This document shows positions 19,518-29,004 of a DNA stretch of 51,074 nt, one piece after another. The position numbers were made by a program, and so were the translations under genes. The notes under the pieces are model-generated. The model saw only the letters and a program-made list of their open reading frames with translations. It was not told the DNA's origin and made no database searches. Positions within the stretch are counted from its first letter, which is position 1. Every line of letters begins with the position of its first letter. Source of the stretch: Cryobacterium lactosi (GTDB lineage: Bacteria; Actinomycetota; Actinomycetes; Actinomycetales; Microbacteriaceae); contig NZ_SOHM01000039.1 in NCBI RefSeq assembly GCF_004403945.1, positions 1 through 51,074 on the forward strand, in the 5' to 3' direction.

Positions 19518-20312
19518 ATGTACTCTCTCGACGTGACAAACGACAGCTCTACTCCCCGCACTCTCGCCCTCACGGCCGGCGCCGTGGCCACCACCGCCGG
19601 CATCGGCGCCGCCGGCGCGGTCGCCTACCGGCGCATCCGTCGGATGCTGGCCGCCAACGCCGCCGAACTCAACGAGACCCTGCCGATCAACTCGCTCTGG
19701 TGGCGCACGCACGCCAAGGAAAAAGGCGACCTGCTCTACGTGGCCATCGGCGACAGCGCCGCGCAGGGCATCGGGGCCAGCACGCCCAACCGCGGCTATG
19801 TCGGCATCCTCGCCGACCACATCCGCCTGGCCACCGGCCGCACCCTGCGGGTGATCAACCTCAGCGTCTCCGGTGCCACCGTGGAGCTGGCCGTGCGCGA
19901 CCAGCTGCCGCGCTTCGCCAAGCTGCAGCCCGACTTCGTCACGGTCGCCATCGGCGCCAACGACATCGCCCAATGGGATGCGGCCACGTTCGAGTCCGGC
20001 ATCCGAGAGGTGTTCGCGGCCCTGCCGCCGCACGCACTGGTGGCCGATCTGCCCTGTTTCCACCTGCCGCACAACGAACGCAAGGTGGCCGAGGCGAACC
20101 GGATCGTCCGCGAGGTCGCGGCCGAGCACGGTCTCACCGTGGCGCCGTTGCATGCGACCACCCACCGTGAGGGCTGGCGCAGCGTGTTCACCCAGGTCGC
20201 CAACGACATGTTCCACCCGAACGACCGCGGCTACCGCGTCTGGGCCGAGGCGTTCCTGCCCGAGCTCAGCGCCGTCGTAGCGCACCGGATTCCCCAGGAC
20301 GCCCCGGCCTGA
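19518..20312 (+). CDS. SGNH/GDSL-type hydrolase with N-terminal membrane anchor
   Basis: The 264-residue product has an N-terminal hydrophobic Ala/Gly-rich helix (LALTAGAVATTAGIGAAGAVAYRR) that is likely a membrane anchor or uncleaved signal. An SGNH esterase/lipase domain follows: block I IGDSAAQG (catalytic Ser), block III GANDIAQWD, and block V DMFHPNDRGY (Asp and His). It probably hydrolyses esters of lipids or acylated carbohydrates at the membrane. The start is uncertain between ATG 19518 and GTG 19533. It precedes radA by 37 nt on the same strand. Confidence 0.8.
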   Translation: MYSLDVTNDSSTPRTLALTAGAVATTAGIGAAGAVAYRRIRRMLAANAAELNETLPINSLWWRTHAKEKGDLLYVAIGDSAAQGIGASTPNRGYVGILADHIRLATGRTLRVINLSVSGATVELAVRDQLPRFAKLQPDFVTVAIGANDIAQWDAATFESGIREVFAALPPHALVADLPCFHLPHNERKVAEANRIVREVAAEHGLTVAPLHATTHREGWRSVFTQVANDMFHPNDRGYRVWAEAFLPELSAVVAHRIPQDAPA

Positions 20313-20349
20313 ACCACCGGTGTCGGCGGCCGCAGCTAGGCTCGCTGAC

Positions 20350-21714
20350 ATGGCTAAACCCGTCTCGAATTTCCGCTGCACCGAGTGTGGCTGGACCACT
20401 CTGAAATGGGCGGGCCGCTGCGGCGAATGCCAGCAGTGGGGAACCGTGGTCGAAGCCGCGGAAAAGACCGGAATCAGCCGGTCCGTCACCCCCTCTGTCG
20501 TGAGCGGTACCGGCGTGGCCCGGCCGATCACCCACGTTGATACGACCGCGGTGGCGCACTGGCCCACTGGCATCAACGAGTTCGACCGGGTTCTCGGCGG
20601 CGGCATCGTGCCCGGCTCGGTGATCCTGCTCAGCGGCGAGCCCGGGGTGGGCAAGTCCACGCTGCTGCTCGAGGTCGCGTCCAAGGCGGCCGTGGCCAAG
20701 TCCCGGGTGCTCTACGTGAGCGCCGAGGAGTCGGTGTCGCAGGTACGCCTGCGCGCCGAACGCACCGGCGCACTGCAGCCGGAGCTCTTCATCGCCGCCG
20801 AGACCGACCTGGCCACCATCCTCGGCCAGATCGACGCGGTCAAGCCCGACCTGGTCATCATCGACTCCGTGCAGACCGTGTCCAGCTCCCTCAACGACGG
20901 CCAGGCCGGGCAGCCCGGCCAGGTGCGCGAGGTCGCGTCCACGCTCATCCGCCTCGCCAAGGACCGCAACCTGCCGGTGCTGCTGGTGGGTCACGTCACC
21001 AAGGACGGCACCATCGCCGGACCCCGGCTGCTCGAGCACCTGGTGGATGTGGTCTGCCAGTTCGAGGGCGACCGGCACACCGCGCTGCGGTTTGTGCGGG
21101 CCCTCAAGAACCGATTCGGCTCCACCGATGAAGTGGGATGTTTCGAAATGACCGGAGACGGCATCAGCGAGGTCGCCGACCCGAGCGGGCTGTTCCTCAG
21201 CCGCGGCACCGCAGCGGTCTCCGGCACGTGTGTGACCGTGGCGATGGAGGGCCGTCGCGCCCTGCCGGTGGAGGTGCAGGCGCTGGTTATCGACACCGCC
21301 ATGCCCAACCCGCGCCGGGTGACCAACGGCGTGGACGGCTCCCGCGTGGCGATGCTGCTAGCCGTGCTGGAGAAGCGGGCGGGCTACCCGCTGTCGAAGA
21401 AGGACGTGTACGTGTCGACGGTCGGCGGGGTTCGGCTGGTGGAACCGGCCGCGGACCTGGCCATCGCGATCGCGGTCGCTTCGGCGCTCAAGGACGAGCC
21501 CATCGCCCACAACGTGGTGGCATTCGGCGAGATCAGCCTGGCCGGCGAGATCCGTCCGGTGTCCGCGGCCAAGCAGCGCGCCGCCGAGGCCGCACGGATG
21601 GGGTTCAGCACCCGCATCGACGCCTCAAGCAGCACCGTGCAGACCGCGGTGAACCGGGCTCTGGGCACCGGCATTTCCCGGCGCGACGCCGAACTGGATG
21701 ACGCGTTCCGGTAG
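20350..21714 (+). CDS. radA: DNA repair protein RadA
   Basis: At 454 residues it is full length for RadA/Sms. It has a zinc-ribbon C10-x2-C13...C24-x2-C27, a RecA-like ATPase domain with Walker A GEPGVGKST at 96-104 and Walker B LVIIDSVQT, and the RadA-specific KNRFG motif (LKNRFGSTDEVG). The C-terminal domain is Lon-protease-like. It promotes branch migration of recombination intermediates and RecA-dependent repair. The ATG at 20350 gives the usual N-terminus. It follows the SGNH hydrolase gene closely. Confidence 0.95.
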   Translation: MAKPVSNFRCTECGWTTLKWAGRCGECQQWGTVVEAAEKTGISRSVTPSVVSGTGVARPITHVDTTAVAHWPTGINEFDRVLGGGIVPGSVILLSGEPGVGKSTLLLEVASKAAVAKSRVLYVSAEESVSQVRLRAERTGALQPELFIAAETDLATILGQIDAVKPDLVIIDSVQTVSSSLNDGQAGQPGQVREVASTLIRLAKDRNLPVLLVGHVTKDGTIAGPRLLEHLVDVVCQFEGDRHTALRFVRALKNRFGSTDEVGCFEMTGDGISEVADPSGLFLSRGTAAVSGTCVTVAMEGRRALPVEVQALVIDTAMPNPRRVTNGVDGSRVAMLLAVLEKRAGYPLSKKDVYVSTVGGVRLVEPAADLAIAIAVASALKDEPIAHNVVAFGEISLAGEIRPVSAAKQRAAEAARMGFSTRIDASSSTVQTAVNRALGTGISRRDAELDDAFR

Positions 21715-21732
21715 CCCGTCGGGCTCAGGCGG

Positions 21733-22170
21733 CTACGGGGCGGGGTCCGGCTCGACCGCGTCGGCGCTGCCGTTCTCCAGGGGTCCGAGCGCGCGCAGCA
21801 GGTCGGCCGGAGCCGCCTGCATCACGGCGGGGCCGGCCACGTCGAAGAACACCATCTCCAAAGTCTCGCTGTGCACGGTGAGGAACTCCCTCAGCCACTG
21901 GCCGTCGGCGACCATCACCTGCGGATCAACCTCGTCGGGGATCATGCGGGCGTAGTTCTCGCCGGAGGAGAACAGGAGCAGGGTGCGCTTGTCGCTGCCC
22001 TCCCGCCCGAAGACCCGCACCTGCTCGGCGGAGCCTTTGACCACGAGCAGCGGCGCGATCACCACATCGTTGCGGAGCGCGTATGCCACCGCCGCCACAT
22101 CCTGCTTGGCCAGGGCGCTGGCCAGGGCATCTGATCGGGTTTCTGCAGTCGCGTCTGTCACGTGCTCCAT
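21733..22170 (-). CDS. SseB-like N-terminal domain protein
   Basis: The 145-residue product has the layout of SseB-like proteins: helix (SDALASALAKQDVAAVAYALRN), then strand-loop pattern DVVIAPLLVVKGSAEQVRVFGREGSDKRTLLLFSSGENYARM, and a C-terminal part FFDVAGPAVMQAAPADLLRALG. The fold is thought to be a small alpha/beta domain of uncertain function. There is no signal peptide. It is convergent with radA, 18 bp away. The family call is from pattern memory and moderate. Confidence 0.6.
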   Translation of the reverse strand: MEHVTDATAETRSDALASALAKQDVAAVAYALRNDVVIAPLLVVKGSAEQVRVFGREGSDKRTLLLFSSGENYARMIPDEVDPQVMVADGQWLREFLTVHSETLEMVFFDVAGPAVMQAAPADLLRALGPLENGSADAVEPDPAP

Positions 22171-22247
22171 TCAATCATTCGCGGCCGGAGCGGGGCCACT
22201 CGAGGCCTCAGCCCGGAGCGAACACCGCCGGCGGGGCCGGCCGGTCG

Positions 22248-22880
22248 TCAGTTCAGCAGGAACTGGGTGGGGCTGGCGGACTCGACGCCGCCCACGCTGA
22301 CCGTGAGGTAGTACGACGCGCCCTCGGCCGGCACGGCCTCCCGGTCGGTGATCTCGCAGGTCTCCGGGCTAGACCGGGTGCGGTCCCAGGTGAGCGGGGT
22401 CTTGGTGCTGACGGCGACGTTGGGTTCCAGGGTCACGGTGGCGTCAGCCGGGTCGCTCTGGCAGTCGGTGGACGTCCAGTACACATCCGCACCGCTGGTG
22501 ATCGTGAACACCTGGGTGGAGGTGCCGGCGTTCAGGTCGCAGGGCGTGGTGCCGGTGTTGGTCACACTGAGTGAGAGTTCCGGGTCGTCGTCCGGGTCGT
22601 AGGAGCCCTGGTCGGTGATCGCCTCGACCTGCACAGTGGCGGGATCACACGCGGTGGTCGCGGGATCGCCGCCGGCGGGAGCCGCGGGATCGGCAGCGGC
22701 TGCGGGATCGGCGGTCGCCGCCGGGGACGGGGCGACGGCCTGGTCGTCCCCGCCGCCAGGTCGAAAGAAGATCAGCAGGATGATGGCGAGCACAGCGAGA
22801 ACGCCGAGCCCCACCACGAGACGCCGGCGCCGGTAGACGCTGCTGGCCTGGGGGCCGACGGGATGTTTGGTCGTCGACAT
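22248..22880 (-). CDS. Membrane-anchored exported protein with DUF4232-like beta domain
   Basis: A 210-residue product with a short basic N-terminus, a transmembrane helix (LVVGLGVLAVLAIILLIFF, about residues 22-40), a Pro/Ala/Asp-rich linker, and then an extracytoplasmic domain with four Cys (ACDP, PCDL, DCQS, TCEI). Strand patterns like LSLSVTNTGTTPCDLNAGTSTQVFTI resemble the DUF4232-like secreted folds. It probably sits on the outer face of the membrane. Enzymatic residues are not seen. Confidence 0.65.
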   Translation of the reverse strand: MSTTKHPVGPQASSVYRRRRLVVGLGVLAVLAIILLIFFRPGGGDDQAVAPSPAATADPAAAADPAAPAGGDPATTACDPATVQVEAITDQGSYDPDDDPELSLSVTNTGTTPCDLNAGTSTQVFTITSGADVYWTSTDCQSDPADATVTLEPNVAVSTKTPLTWDRTRSSPETCEITDREAVPAEGASYYLTVSVGGVESASPTQFLLN

Positions 22881-22933
22881 GATCCAAGGCTAGCGAGGTC
22901 CACCGGCGCCGCCGGTATCGCGCTGCGTGTCGG

Positions 22934-25423
22934 CTACGAATCCATGGAAATCCGGCGACGACGCATCAGCGCGGCGCCGAGCAGCAGCATCAGCGCGCCG
23001 CCGGCCAGCCACGGGCTGGCGTCCAGCCCGGTCTGGGCGAGGGACGCGGCCGGGGTGACGCCGGCGACGGTGATCTCGGTCCAGCCGATGACGGCACCCG
23101 CCGCATCCTGCACGATGATGCTGTGCGTGCCGGCGGCGAGGCCGGCCGGCACCACCGCGGTGACGGTGCCCGCGGCGCTGACACGCTGCCAGCCGCCGAG
23201 GTTGATCGGCGTGGAGCGAACCCAGACGGACACGTACTGGCCGGCGAACGCGGTTCCGACGTCGATGGTGAGCTTGTCGCCGGCGGCCACCGTGGAGTCA
23301 TTGACCGTGATCTTGTTCTGCAGGGCCTTGGTCAGAGCGGACTCCGCCGCGGCCGTCGGTGCGCTCGCGGGAGCGGACGGGCCGGTCTGGGGCAGCTCGG
23401 TCGGGGCCGGGGTCGGCTCCGGGGTCGGAACCGGCGTCGGTTCCGTCACCGGGGCGGTGACGGCCAGGGGCACCCGCACCGTGGTGCCGGATTCCTTGGC
23501 TGTCAGGGTGATCTCGCTGGCGGCCGGCGCGTCGGCGGGTACCGTCACGGTGACCGTTGCGGCGCCGGTGGCGTCGACGGATGCCGGGGCGAAGACCGTC
23601 GTGCTGCCACCCCAGGTGACGGCGAGTTCGCTGTTCTTCGGCGAGCCCAGCGAGGTGAGGTTGAGTTGACCCACCGTGAAGCTCACGGAGTCACCGGGCG
23701 TGACCGCAGCGGCCGGAACGCCGGTCACGGAGGCCTGGGCTGCCGCGAACGACGGCGACAGCGGGCTCTTGGCCGTGATGTAGGAGATCCAGGCGTCCCG
23801 GTCGACGAGACCGGAGTCGCGGGTGCCGGTGCCCTCGGTGAAGGCGCGGAAGTTGTCGCCGCCGGTGAGCAGGAAGTTGAACGAACCGATGCGGTAGCCG
23901 CGGTCCAGGTCGATGGGTGCCCCGTCGATCCAGATTCCCGTGATCCGGTCGCCCTCGGGGCGGGTCGCGTCGAACGTGTAGTTCACGTTGTCGGAGAGTC
24001 CCAGTTGCAGGTACGGGCGGCTCGGTACTTCGTTCTTGGAGTCACGCTGCCACTGCTGCTCGAGCGCGACCTTGAACTGGGCACCGGTGAGGGTGGTGGT
24101 CCAGAGGTTGTTCAGGAACGGCAAGACCGCGTTGGCCTCGGAGAAGCTGACGTCGGAGTCCGGGGTCGTGGAGAGCTCGGCGCGCATGCCGCCGGGGTTG
24201 ACGATGCCGATCTCGGCACCACCCTTGGCCGGGTCGGCAAGGGACTCGCGCAGGGAGTTGGCGACCAGCGTGCCCATGGTCGACGGCGCGGAACGGTCCT
24301 CGACCACCGGGGACGCGCCGCCGATGGAGGCACGGCTGATCGGTGCGGTGATCGAGCCGACCTTCACATTGCCGGTGATGGCGGCCTGGGCGAGCGCCGC
24401 GTCCGTGATGGATTTGACCTCGGCAACCCGCGGGAACGCGCTCACCAGATCGGCGTCGGCGGTCGTGCTGCGCTTCACGTTCTGGTTGGTCACCGTCGTG
24501 GTGGCCTTGGTGACGGTGTCGTAGCTGAGCACGACCTGGCCGATGTTCTCGCCGTAGTTGCCCGTCTGCAGAATCGGGCGGGTCACGCCCGCCGCGGCGC
24601 CTGGCACCTGGGCGTTCCAGGAGTAGAGCTTGTGGGTGTGGCCCGTGAAGATGGCGTCGACGGCCGGTGAGGTCTCGGTGACGATCTTGGCGAAGGCGCT
24701 GTCGGTGAGGGCCAGTTCCTGCTCGAGGGTGGCGTTCTCCACGGTGCCGGCGCCGGCGCCCTCGTGGTACTCGGCGACGATGACGTCGGCTTCGCCGTTG
24801 GCGGGGTCGCCGTCGGTGAGCTGAGCGGTGACGCGGTTGACCGCGTCAACAGGGTCTCCGAAGCTGATCGACGAGATGCCGTTGGGCGAGACCAGAGTGG
24901 GGGTTTCCTCGGTCACGGCGCCGATGACGGCCACGGTGACACCCTGCACCTCGTGCAGGGAGTACTCCTTCAGCGCGGGCGTCTGGGTGCCGGCCAGGTA
25001 GACGTTGGCACCGAGGTAGTCGAAGTTCGCCTTGTCGGCGACCCGTCCGGTGAGGTCGTCGAAGCCCTGGTCGAACTCGTGGTTGCCGACACCCGAGGCG
25101 GCCAGTTCGAGCGCGTTGAGAACGTCGAGGGTCGGGGTGTCGTCCTGCGAGGCGGATGCGTAGAGCGAGGCGCCGATGTTGTCACCGTCGGAGAGGAAGA
25201 GGGTGTTGTCGGGGAACTGGGCGCGCAGGGTTTCCACGGTGCCGGCGAACTTCACGGTGTTCGCGTCGATCCGCCCGTGGAAGTCGTTGATGTTCAGCAG
25301 GTTGAGCTGCACAGTGGCCGGGTCCGCGAAGGCCGGGACGGCGACAACGGGAGCGCCCACCAGGCACGCTCCGATCACTGCAGCGAAGGCCAGCCGAAGC
25401 GGGCGGGACGGATTGAGCGACAT
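22934..25423 (-). CDS. Surface-anchored 5'-nucleotidase / metallophosphoesterase
   Basis: The 829-residue product has a signal peptide (residues 1-32), a calcineurin-type metallophosphatase domain (LNINDFHGRID, SDGDNIGAS, GNHEFDQG, GHTHKLY), and the 5'-nucleotidase C-terminal domain (NPGGMRAEL, GDNFRAF). A bacterial Ig-like segment and Pro/Thr stretch come next. The C-terminal module near 700-780 is shared with the nuclease upstream. It ends with LAQTG, a hydrophobic helix and a basic tail, a class-E-type sortase signal. It should release phosphate and nucleosides from nucleotides outside the cell. GAGGAG is 4 nt before the ATG. Confidence 0.88.
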   Translation of the reverse strand: MSLNPSRPLRLAFAAVIGACLVGAPVVAVPAFADPATVQLNLLNINDFHGRIDANTVKFAGTVETLRAQFPDNTLFLSDGDNIGASLYASASQDDTPTLDVLNALELAASGVGNHEFDQGFDDLTGRVADKANFDYLGANVYLAGTQTPALKEYSLHEVQGVTVAVIGAVTEETPTLVSPNGISSISFGDPVDAVNRVTAQLTDGDPANGEADVIVAEYHEGAGAGTVENATLEQELALTDSAFAKIVTETSPAVDAIFTGHTHKLYSWNAQVPGAAAGVTRPILQTGNYGENIGQVVLSYDTVTKATTTVTNQNVKRSTTADADLVSAFPRVAEVKSITDAALAQAAITGNVKVGSITAPISRASIGGASPVVEDRSAPSTMGTLVANSLRESLADPAKGGAEIGIVNPGGMRAELSTTPDSDVSFSEANAVLPFLNNLWTTTLTGAQFKVALEQQWQRDSKNEVPSRPYLQLGLSDNVNYTFDATRPEGDRITGIWIDGAPIDLDRGYRIGSFNFLLTGGDNFRAFTEGTGTRDSGLVDRDAWISYITAKSPLSPSFAAAQASVTGVPAAAVTPGDSVSFTVGQLNLTSLGSPKNSELAVTWGGSTTVFAPASVDATGAATVTVTVPADAPAASEITLTAKESGTTVRVPLAVTAPVTEPTPVPTPEPTPAPTELPQTGPSAPASAPTAAAESALTKALQNKITVNDSTVAAGDKLTIDVGTAFAGQYVSVWVRSTPINLGGWQRVSAAGTVTAVVPAGLAAGTHSIIVQDAAGAVIGWTEITVAGVTPAASLAQTGLDASPWLAGGALMLLLGAALMRRRRISMDS

Positions 25424-25521
25424 TGTTCTCCTCGAAAGTGGTGCCATGGGGTGACGGGGATGCAGGTGAAGGCCGGTGGGCCGCGCTCGACAAGCGGCGA
25501 CGGCACCGGACGGACGGGCTG

Positions 25522-25600
25522 TTGGGGGCAGCCTAACGACGCCGGATGTCCGGCGGGTTACGGCCAGGGAACTTGCTCCGATGAGCACAAAACGGCCGAC
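25522..25600 (-). promoter_or_regulatory. Upstream control region of the 5'-nucleotidase gene, near-copy of 28894-28975
   Basis: This shares long identical words with 28894-28975: TTGGGGGCAGCCTAACGAC, ATGTCCGG(C/T)GGGTTAC, GGGAAC(A/T)TGCTC and GATGAGCA. On the minus strand it contains GTTCCC...GTAACCC, a direct-repeat-like pair, followed by TAGGCT as a -10-like box. This suggests joint regulation, possibly a PHO-box promoter. That reading is inference. Confidence 0.5.
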
Positions 25601-25674
25601 GAGGCCAACTTCTGCGCAGCGGGAGCGCACGTACCGGGCGCCGGTGGGCCGGCGCCCGGTACGGACGGGGCCGG

Positions 25675-28600
25675 TTAGGCGCCCGAGCCGGCGGCGCGGC
25701 GGCGGCGCATGAGCAGCGCACCGAGCATCAGCAGGAGCAGCGCACCGACCAGAGCCGGCGCGGTGTCGACGCCGGTGCTGGCGAGGGTGCCGGTCGCCGC
25801 GGTGCCGGCGGCGACGACGGTGATCTCGGTCCAGCCGATCACGGCGCCCGCGGCATCCTGCACGATGATGCGGTGGGTGCCGGCGGTCAGGTCCTTCGGC
25901 AGCGCCGTGGTCACGGTGCCCGCGGCGCTGACCTGCAGCCAACCGCCGAGGTTGACCGGGGTGGAGCGCACCCAGGCAGACACGAACTCACCGGCGTGCT
26001 GGCTGGGGACTGTGATGGTGATGGCGGACCCGGCCGCGTACCGGGACGCGTTGGTGCTGATCGTGTCGCGAAGGGCCGCGGTGAGGGCGCTCTCCGGAGC
26101 GGCGGTCGGGGCGACCGGCGGCGCCGTGGCCGCCGGGACCGTGGGCGTCGTGGTCGGGACCGGGGTCGGCTCCGTCGTCGGGACCGGGGTCGGCTCCGTG
26201 GGGCTGGCCAGGTTCAGGCCCAGGATCGCCGGGTCGTGATCAGACGAGCGGAAGGGGTCTGCGACGTAGAAGTCGGTGACGTTGTTGTTGTACCGGCTGT
26301 ATTCCAGCGCCACGGATTCGACCGAGTTGATGTTCCAGACGTCCACGTCGCTCACGACGGCATCCGCTTCGGCAGAGGCGAAGACGTGGTCGAGGGATCC
26401 GACGGAACCGCCGAACGCGTAGGTGTACTCGCCGCTCTTGGCTTCCTGGTTCAGGTAGCCGGCGTCGGTGATCACCTTGATCGGGTCTTCCTGGTCGTAG
26501 GCGTTGAAGTCACCGGTGAGGAACACCCGGTCGATGCCGGTGGATGCTGACATGGTGTCGGCGAAGGCCACCAGGGCGGTGGCCTGGTTGACGCGGGACG
26601 CGTTGGAGGCGCCCTGGCCGTCGCCCATGTCGGCGTCCACGCCGGTGCCGGAGCCCTTGGACTTGAAGTGGTTGACGATGGTGAGGAATCGGCTTCCGCT
26701 GTCGCCGACCAGCTGGAAGGCTTGGGCGAGCGGCTGGCGGGCGTTGCTGAAGGCTGCTGAGCCGGTGAGGATCGTCGATCCGCCGACGGTCTCCACGGCC
26801 GCCTTCTGGTAGATGAACGCGGTGCGGATGACGTCTTCGTTGGCCGGCAGCACGGCCGGGGACGGCACGAACGCCCAGGTGTCCTGGCCGAGGTCGGCGT
26901 TCAGCGCGGCGACGAGGGTGGCCAGGGCGGTGTCACGGTCCTTGCCGAACACGGCGGAGTTCTCAATCTCTTCGAGGGAGATGACCTGGGCGTCGAGGGC
27001 GTTGATGGCCGCAACGATCTTGGCCTGCTGGCGCAGGAAGTTCGCCTGGTCGGCAGCGCCGCGGGCATCGCAGCCGCCACTGACGGTGGTCTTGGCGCCG
27101 GCACGGTCGGTGTAGTACTGGCAGCCGGTGAGGGTGTCCCCGGTGGTGGAGAAGTAGTTCAACACGTTGAAGGTGCCCAGGCGGATGTCACCGCCCACGT
27201 TCTCCGGGGCGTCGGTGCGCGTGTTCTCGAAGGTGGCCGGCTGCACGGTGGCGGCGTTCGCCGGCACCAGGGCGGTTGTCGGCTGCAGCTTCCAGGCACT
27301 GTTGCGGAAATCCAGGATCATCGGCTTGGTGAAGGTGACCGCGGCTCCGATCCGCACCGGGGCGGTGGTGGAGAGGTACGGCACCGGCAGGCCCTTGTTG
27401 GACGAGCCCAGGTAGTTGGTGCTCGCCCCGTCGTCCAGGGTGATGGCGCGTGCGGCGTTGGCGGCGATGGCGGCGGTGTAGCCGTCGCTGCCCGGGCGGT
27501 CGGTGACGGTGGGGTTGACCAGCGGCGTCGTGCCGGCCGCCAGGCCGATCTCGGCGTACTGGTTGGTGGTGTAGTTGTTCGTCACGGTGTAGTCGCCGGC
27601 CGGAGCGACGAGCATGCCCTCGAGCCGTTCCCGGTCAGCATCTGTGGCCGGCAGCTGCAGGGTCGACGGCACCGGCGCAGTGATACCGGAGCGATCGAGC
27701 GGGGCGATGTCGGCGAGGGTGTTGATGGTCAGCTGAGTCAGACCGTAGTACTCGCTCACGGCTCCGGTGACGCTCACGTAGTCGCCGACGGCAACAGTGC
27801 TGGTGAGGGTCTTGGTGTACACGAAGATTCCGTGGGAGGCCGGGTCGGTGGTGGTACCGCCGGTGCCAGGGGTCTGCAGGTAGAAACCCGCAAGCCCACC
27901 GGTGGGATAGGCGGCGGTGACGACGCCGACGGTGTTCACCGTGCTGCCGGCCAGCGGGCTGGTGTCAGACGTGCCCTGGATGGCACTGATCGCGGTGGTG
28001 CCGGTGGGCGGGGTCGTTGTCGGCACCGGTTCCGGGGTTCCGGTGGGCACCGGCGCGGGTGTCTCGCCGGCCGAGCCGGTGGAGTTGGTGGGGGTGATCG
28101 TGGCCGACAGGGTGATGTCGGCGGCGTTGTTGTCGGTGTCCACGGCGGTGCTCCGGTTCAGCGACTTGACGTCGGTGTTGGAGCTCGGCGCGGGCGCGAC
28201 GGCGCCCTCGAAGGTGAGGGAGGCGCCGTAGCCGACCAGGTCGATCACGTCGGGGTTGGCGGCGGAGTCGCCGGCATCCAGGGTGAGTGCCGCGGTGGAC
28301 TTGGCGAGGATCAGGGTGCCGGTGGTGCCGCTCGGGTTCAGGGTCGAGGTCTGGTCCGGGGTGGGGAGGGCCGCGCCGGTGGTGCCGTTCGAGCCGCCGG
28401 AGACGAGGTAGTGGCCCTTGGCCGGGATCGTTCCGGTGAGGGCGACGAAACTCGGCTTGTCGGCGACGGTGCCGGTGGCCTTGCGGTACTGCAGCGACCA
28501 GGCCGAGAGGTCGATCGCGGCATCCGTGGGGTTGTACAGCTCGATGAACTTGTTCGCGAATGCAGCGTCTTTGCTTCCGCCGCTGAGGTAGGCCTCGTTG

Positions 28601-28725
28601 ATGACGACGCCGGTGCCGGCGGTGTCGGCCTGGGCGGGGAATGCCACAACAGGGGCGACGGCGAGGCACGCTCCGATCAGCGAGGCGAGGGCCAGCCGGA
28701 GCGGGCGGGGTGGGGCGAGCGACAT
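25675..28725 (-). CDS. Surface-anchored ExeM/NucH-type extracellular nuclease
   Basis: The 1016-residue product has a signal peptide (1-33), an N-terminal lamin-tail-like domain (VINEAYLSGGSKDAAFANKFIELYNPT), an OB-type region (ISAIQG...VTAAYPTGGLAGFYLQTPG), and an endonuclease/exonuclease/phosphatase domain with VISLEEIENS, IVNHFKSKG, FLTGDFNAY and SSDHDPAILG. A Pro/Thr linker, the module shared with the 5'-nucleotidase, and an LASTG anchor with helix and basic tail follow. It probably cuts extracellular DNA. The neighbouring 5'-nucleotidase could then dephosphorylate the products. Confidence 0.9.
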   Translation of the reverse strand: MSLAPPRPLRLALASLIGACLAVAPVVAFPAQADTAGTGVVINEAYLSGGSKDAAFANKFIELYNPTDAAIDLSAWSLQYRKATGTVADKPSFVALTGTIPAKGHYLVSGGSNGTTGAALPTPDQTSTLNPSGTTGTLILAKSTAALTLDAGDSAANPDVIDLVGYGASLTFEGAVAPAPSSNTDVKSLNRSTAVDTDNNAADITLSATITPTNSTGSAGETPAPVPTGTPEPVPTTTPPTGTTAISAIQGTSDTSPLAGSTVNTVGVVTAAYPTGGLAGFYLQTPGTGGTTTDPASHGIFVYTKTLTSTVAVGDYVSVTGAVSEYYGLTQLTINTLADIAPLDRSGITAPVPSTLQLPATDADRERLEGMLVAPAGDYTVTNNYTTNQYAEIGLAAGTTPLVNPTVTDRPGSDGYTAAIAANAARAITLDDGASTNYLGSSNKGLPVPYLSTTAPVRIGAAVTFTKPMILDFRNSAWKLQPTTALVPANAATVQPATFENTRTDAPENVGGDIRLGTFNVLNYFSTTGDTLTGCQYYTDRAGAKTTVSGGCDARGAADQANFLRQQAKIVAAINALDAQVISLEEIENSAVFGKDRDTALATLVAALNADLGQDTWAFVPSPAVLPANEDVIRTAFIYQKAAVETVGGSTILTGSAAFSNARQPLAQAFQLVGDSGSRFLTIVNHFKSKGSGTGVDADMGDGQGASNASRVNQATALVAFADTMSASTGIDRVFLTGDFNAYDQEDPIKVITDAGYLNQEAKSGEYTYAFGGSVGSLDHVFASAEADAVVSDVDVWNINSVESVALEYSRYNNNVTDFYVADPFRSSDHDPAILGLNLASPTEPTPVPTTEPTPVPTTTPTVPAATAPPVAPTAAPESALTAALRDTISTNASRYAAGSAITITVPSQHAGEFVSAWVRSTPVNLGGWLQVSAAGTVTTALPKDLTAGTHRIIVQDAAGAVIGWTEITVVAAGTAATGTLASTGVDTAPALVGALLLLMLGALLMRRRRAAGSGA

Positions 28726-28893
28726 GGAGTCTCCTGGAGGGGTGCGATGAACGGTGTGACGAACAGGGTGCAGGGCAGGCGCAGGGTAAGACGCGGTGGA
28801 GCTCGGGTTTTGGGTACACCGAACGTGCCAGTGGGCACGCCACGAACCCCGCGGGGCGGGTGGCGCACGAACGATGCAGGTTGGCCGGAGTGC

Positions 28894-28975
28894 TTGGGGG
28901 CAGCCTAACGACCGTCTATGTCCGGTGGGTTACACGACCGGGAACATGCTCAGATGAGCAGAAAAAGGCCGACCG
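28894..28975 (-). promoter_or_regulatory. Upstream control region of the nuclease gene, near-copy of 25522-25600
   Basis: Same words and order as in 25522-25600 but with scattered differences. It lies about 170-250 nt before the nuclease start. On the minus strand: GTTCCC...GTAACCC, then TAGGCT as a -10-like box. The conservation of this part, against unrelated sequence nearer the genes, argues for a selected regulatory site. Confidence 0.5.
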
Positions 28976-29004
28976 GGCCCACATCTGAGCGAGCCGGCGT
29001 CGAA

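Noticed and set aside
19269..20699. 476-codon minus-strand frame across tRNA-Ser and the SGNH hydrolase
   Set aside because: It runs through the tRNA and its terminator and is opposite an SGNH hydrolase and RadA. No domain is seen.
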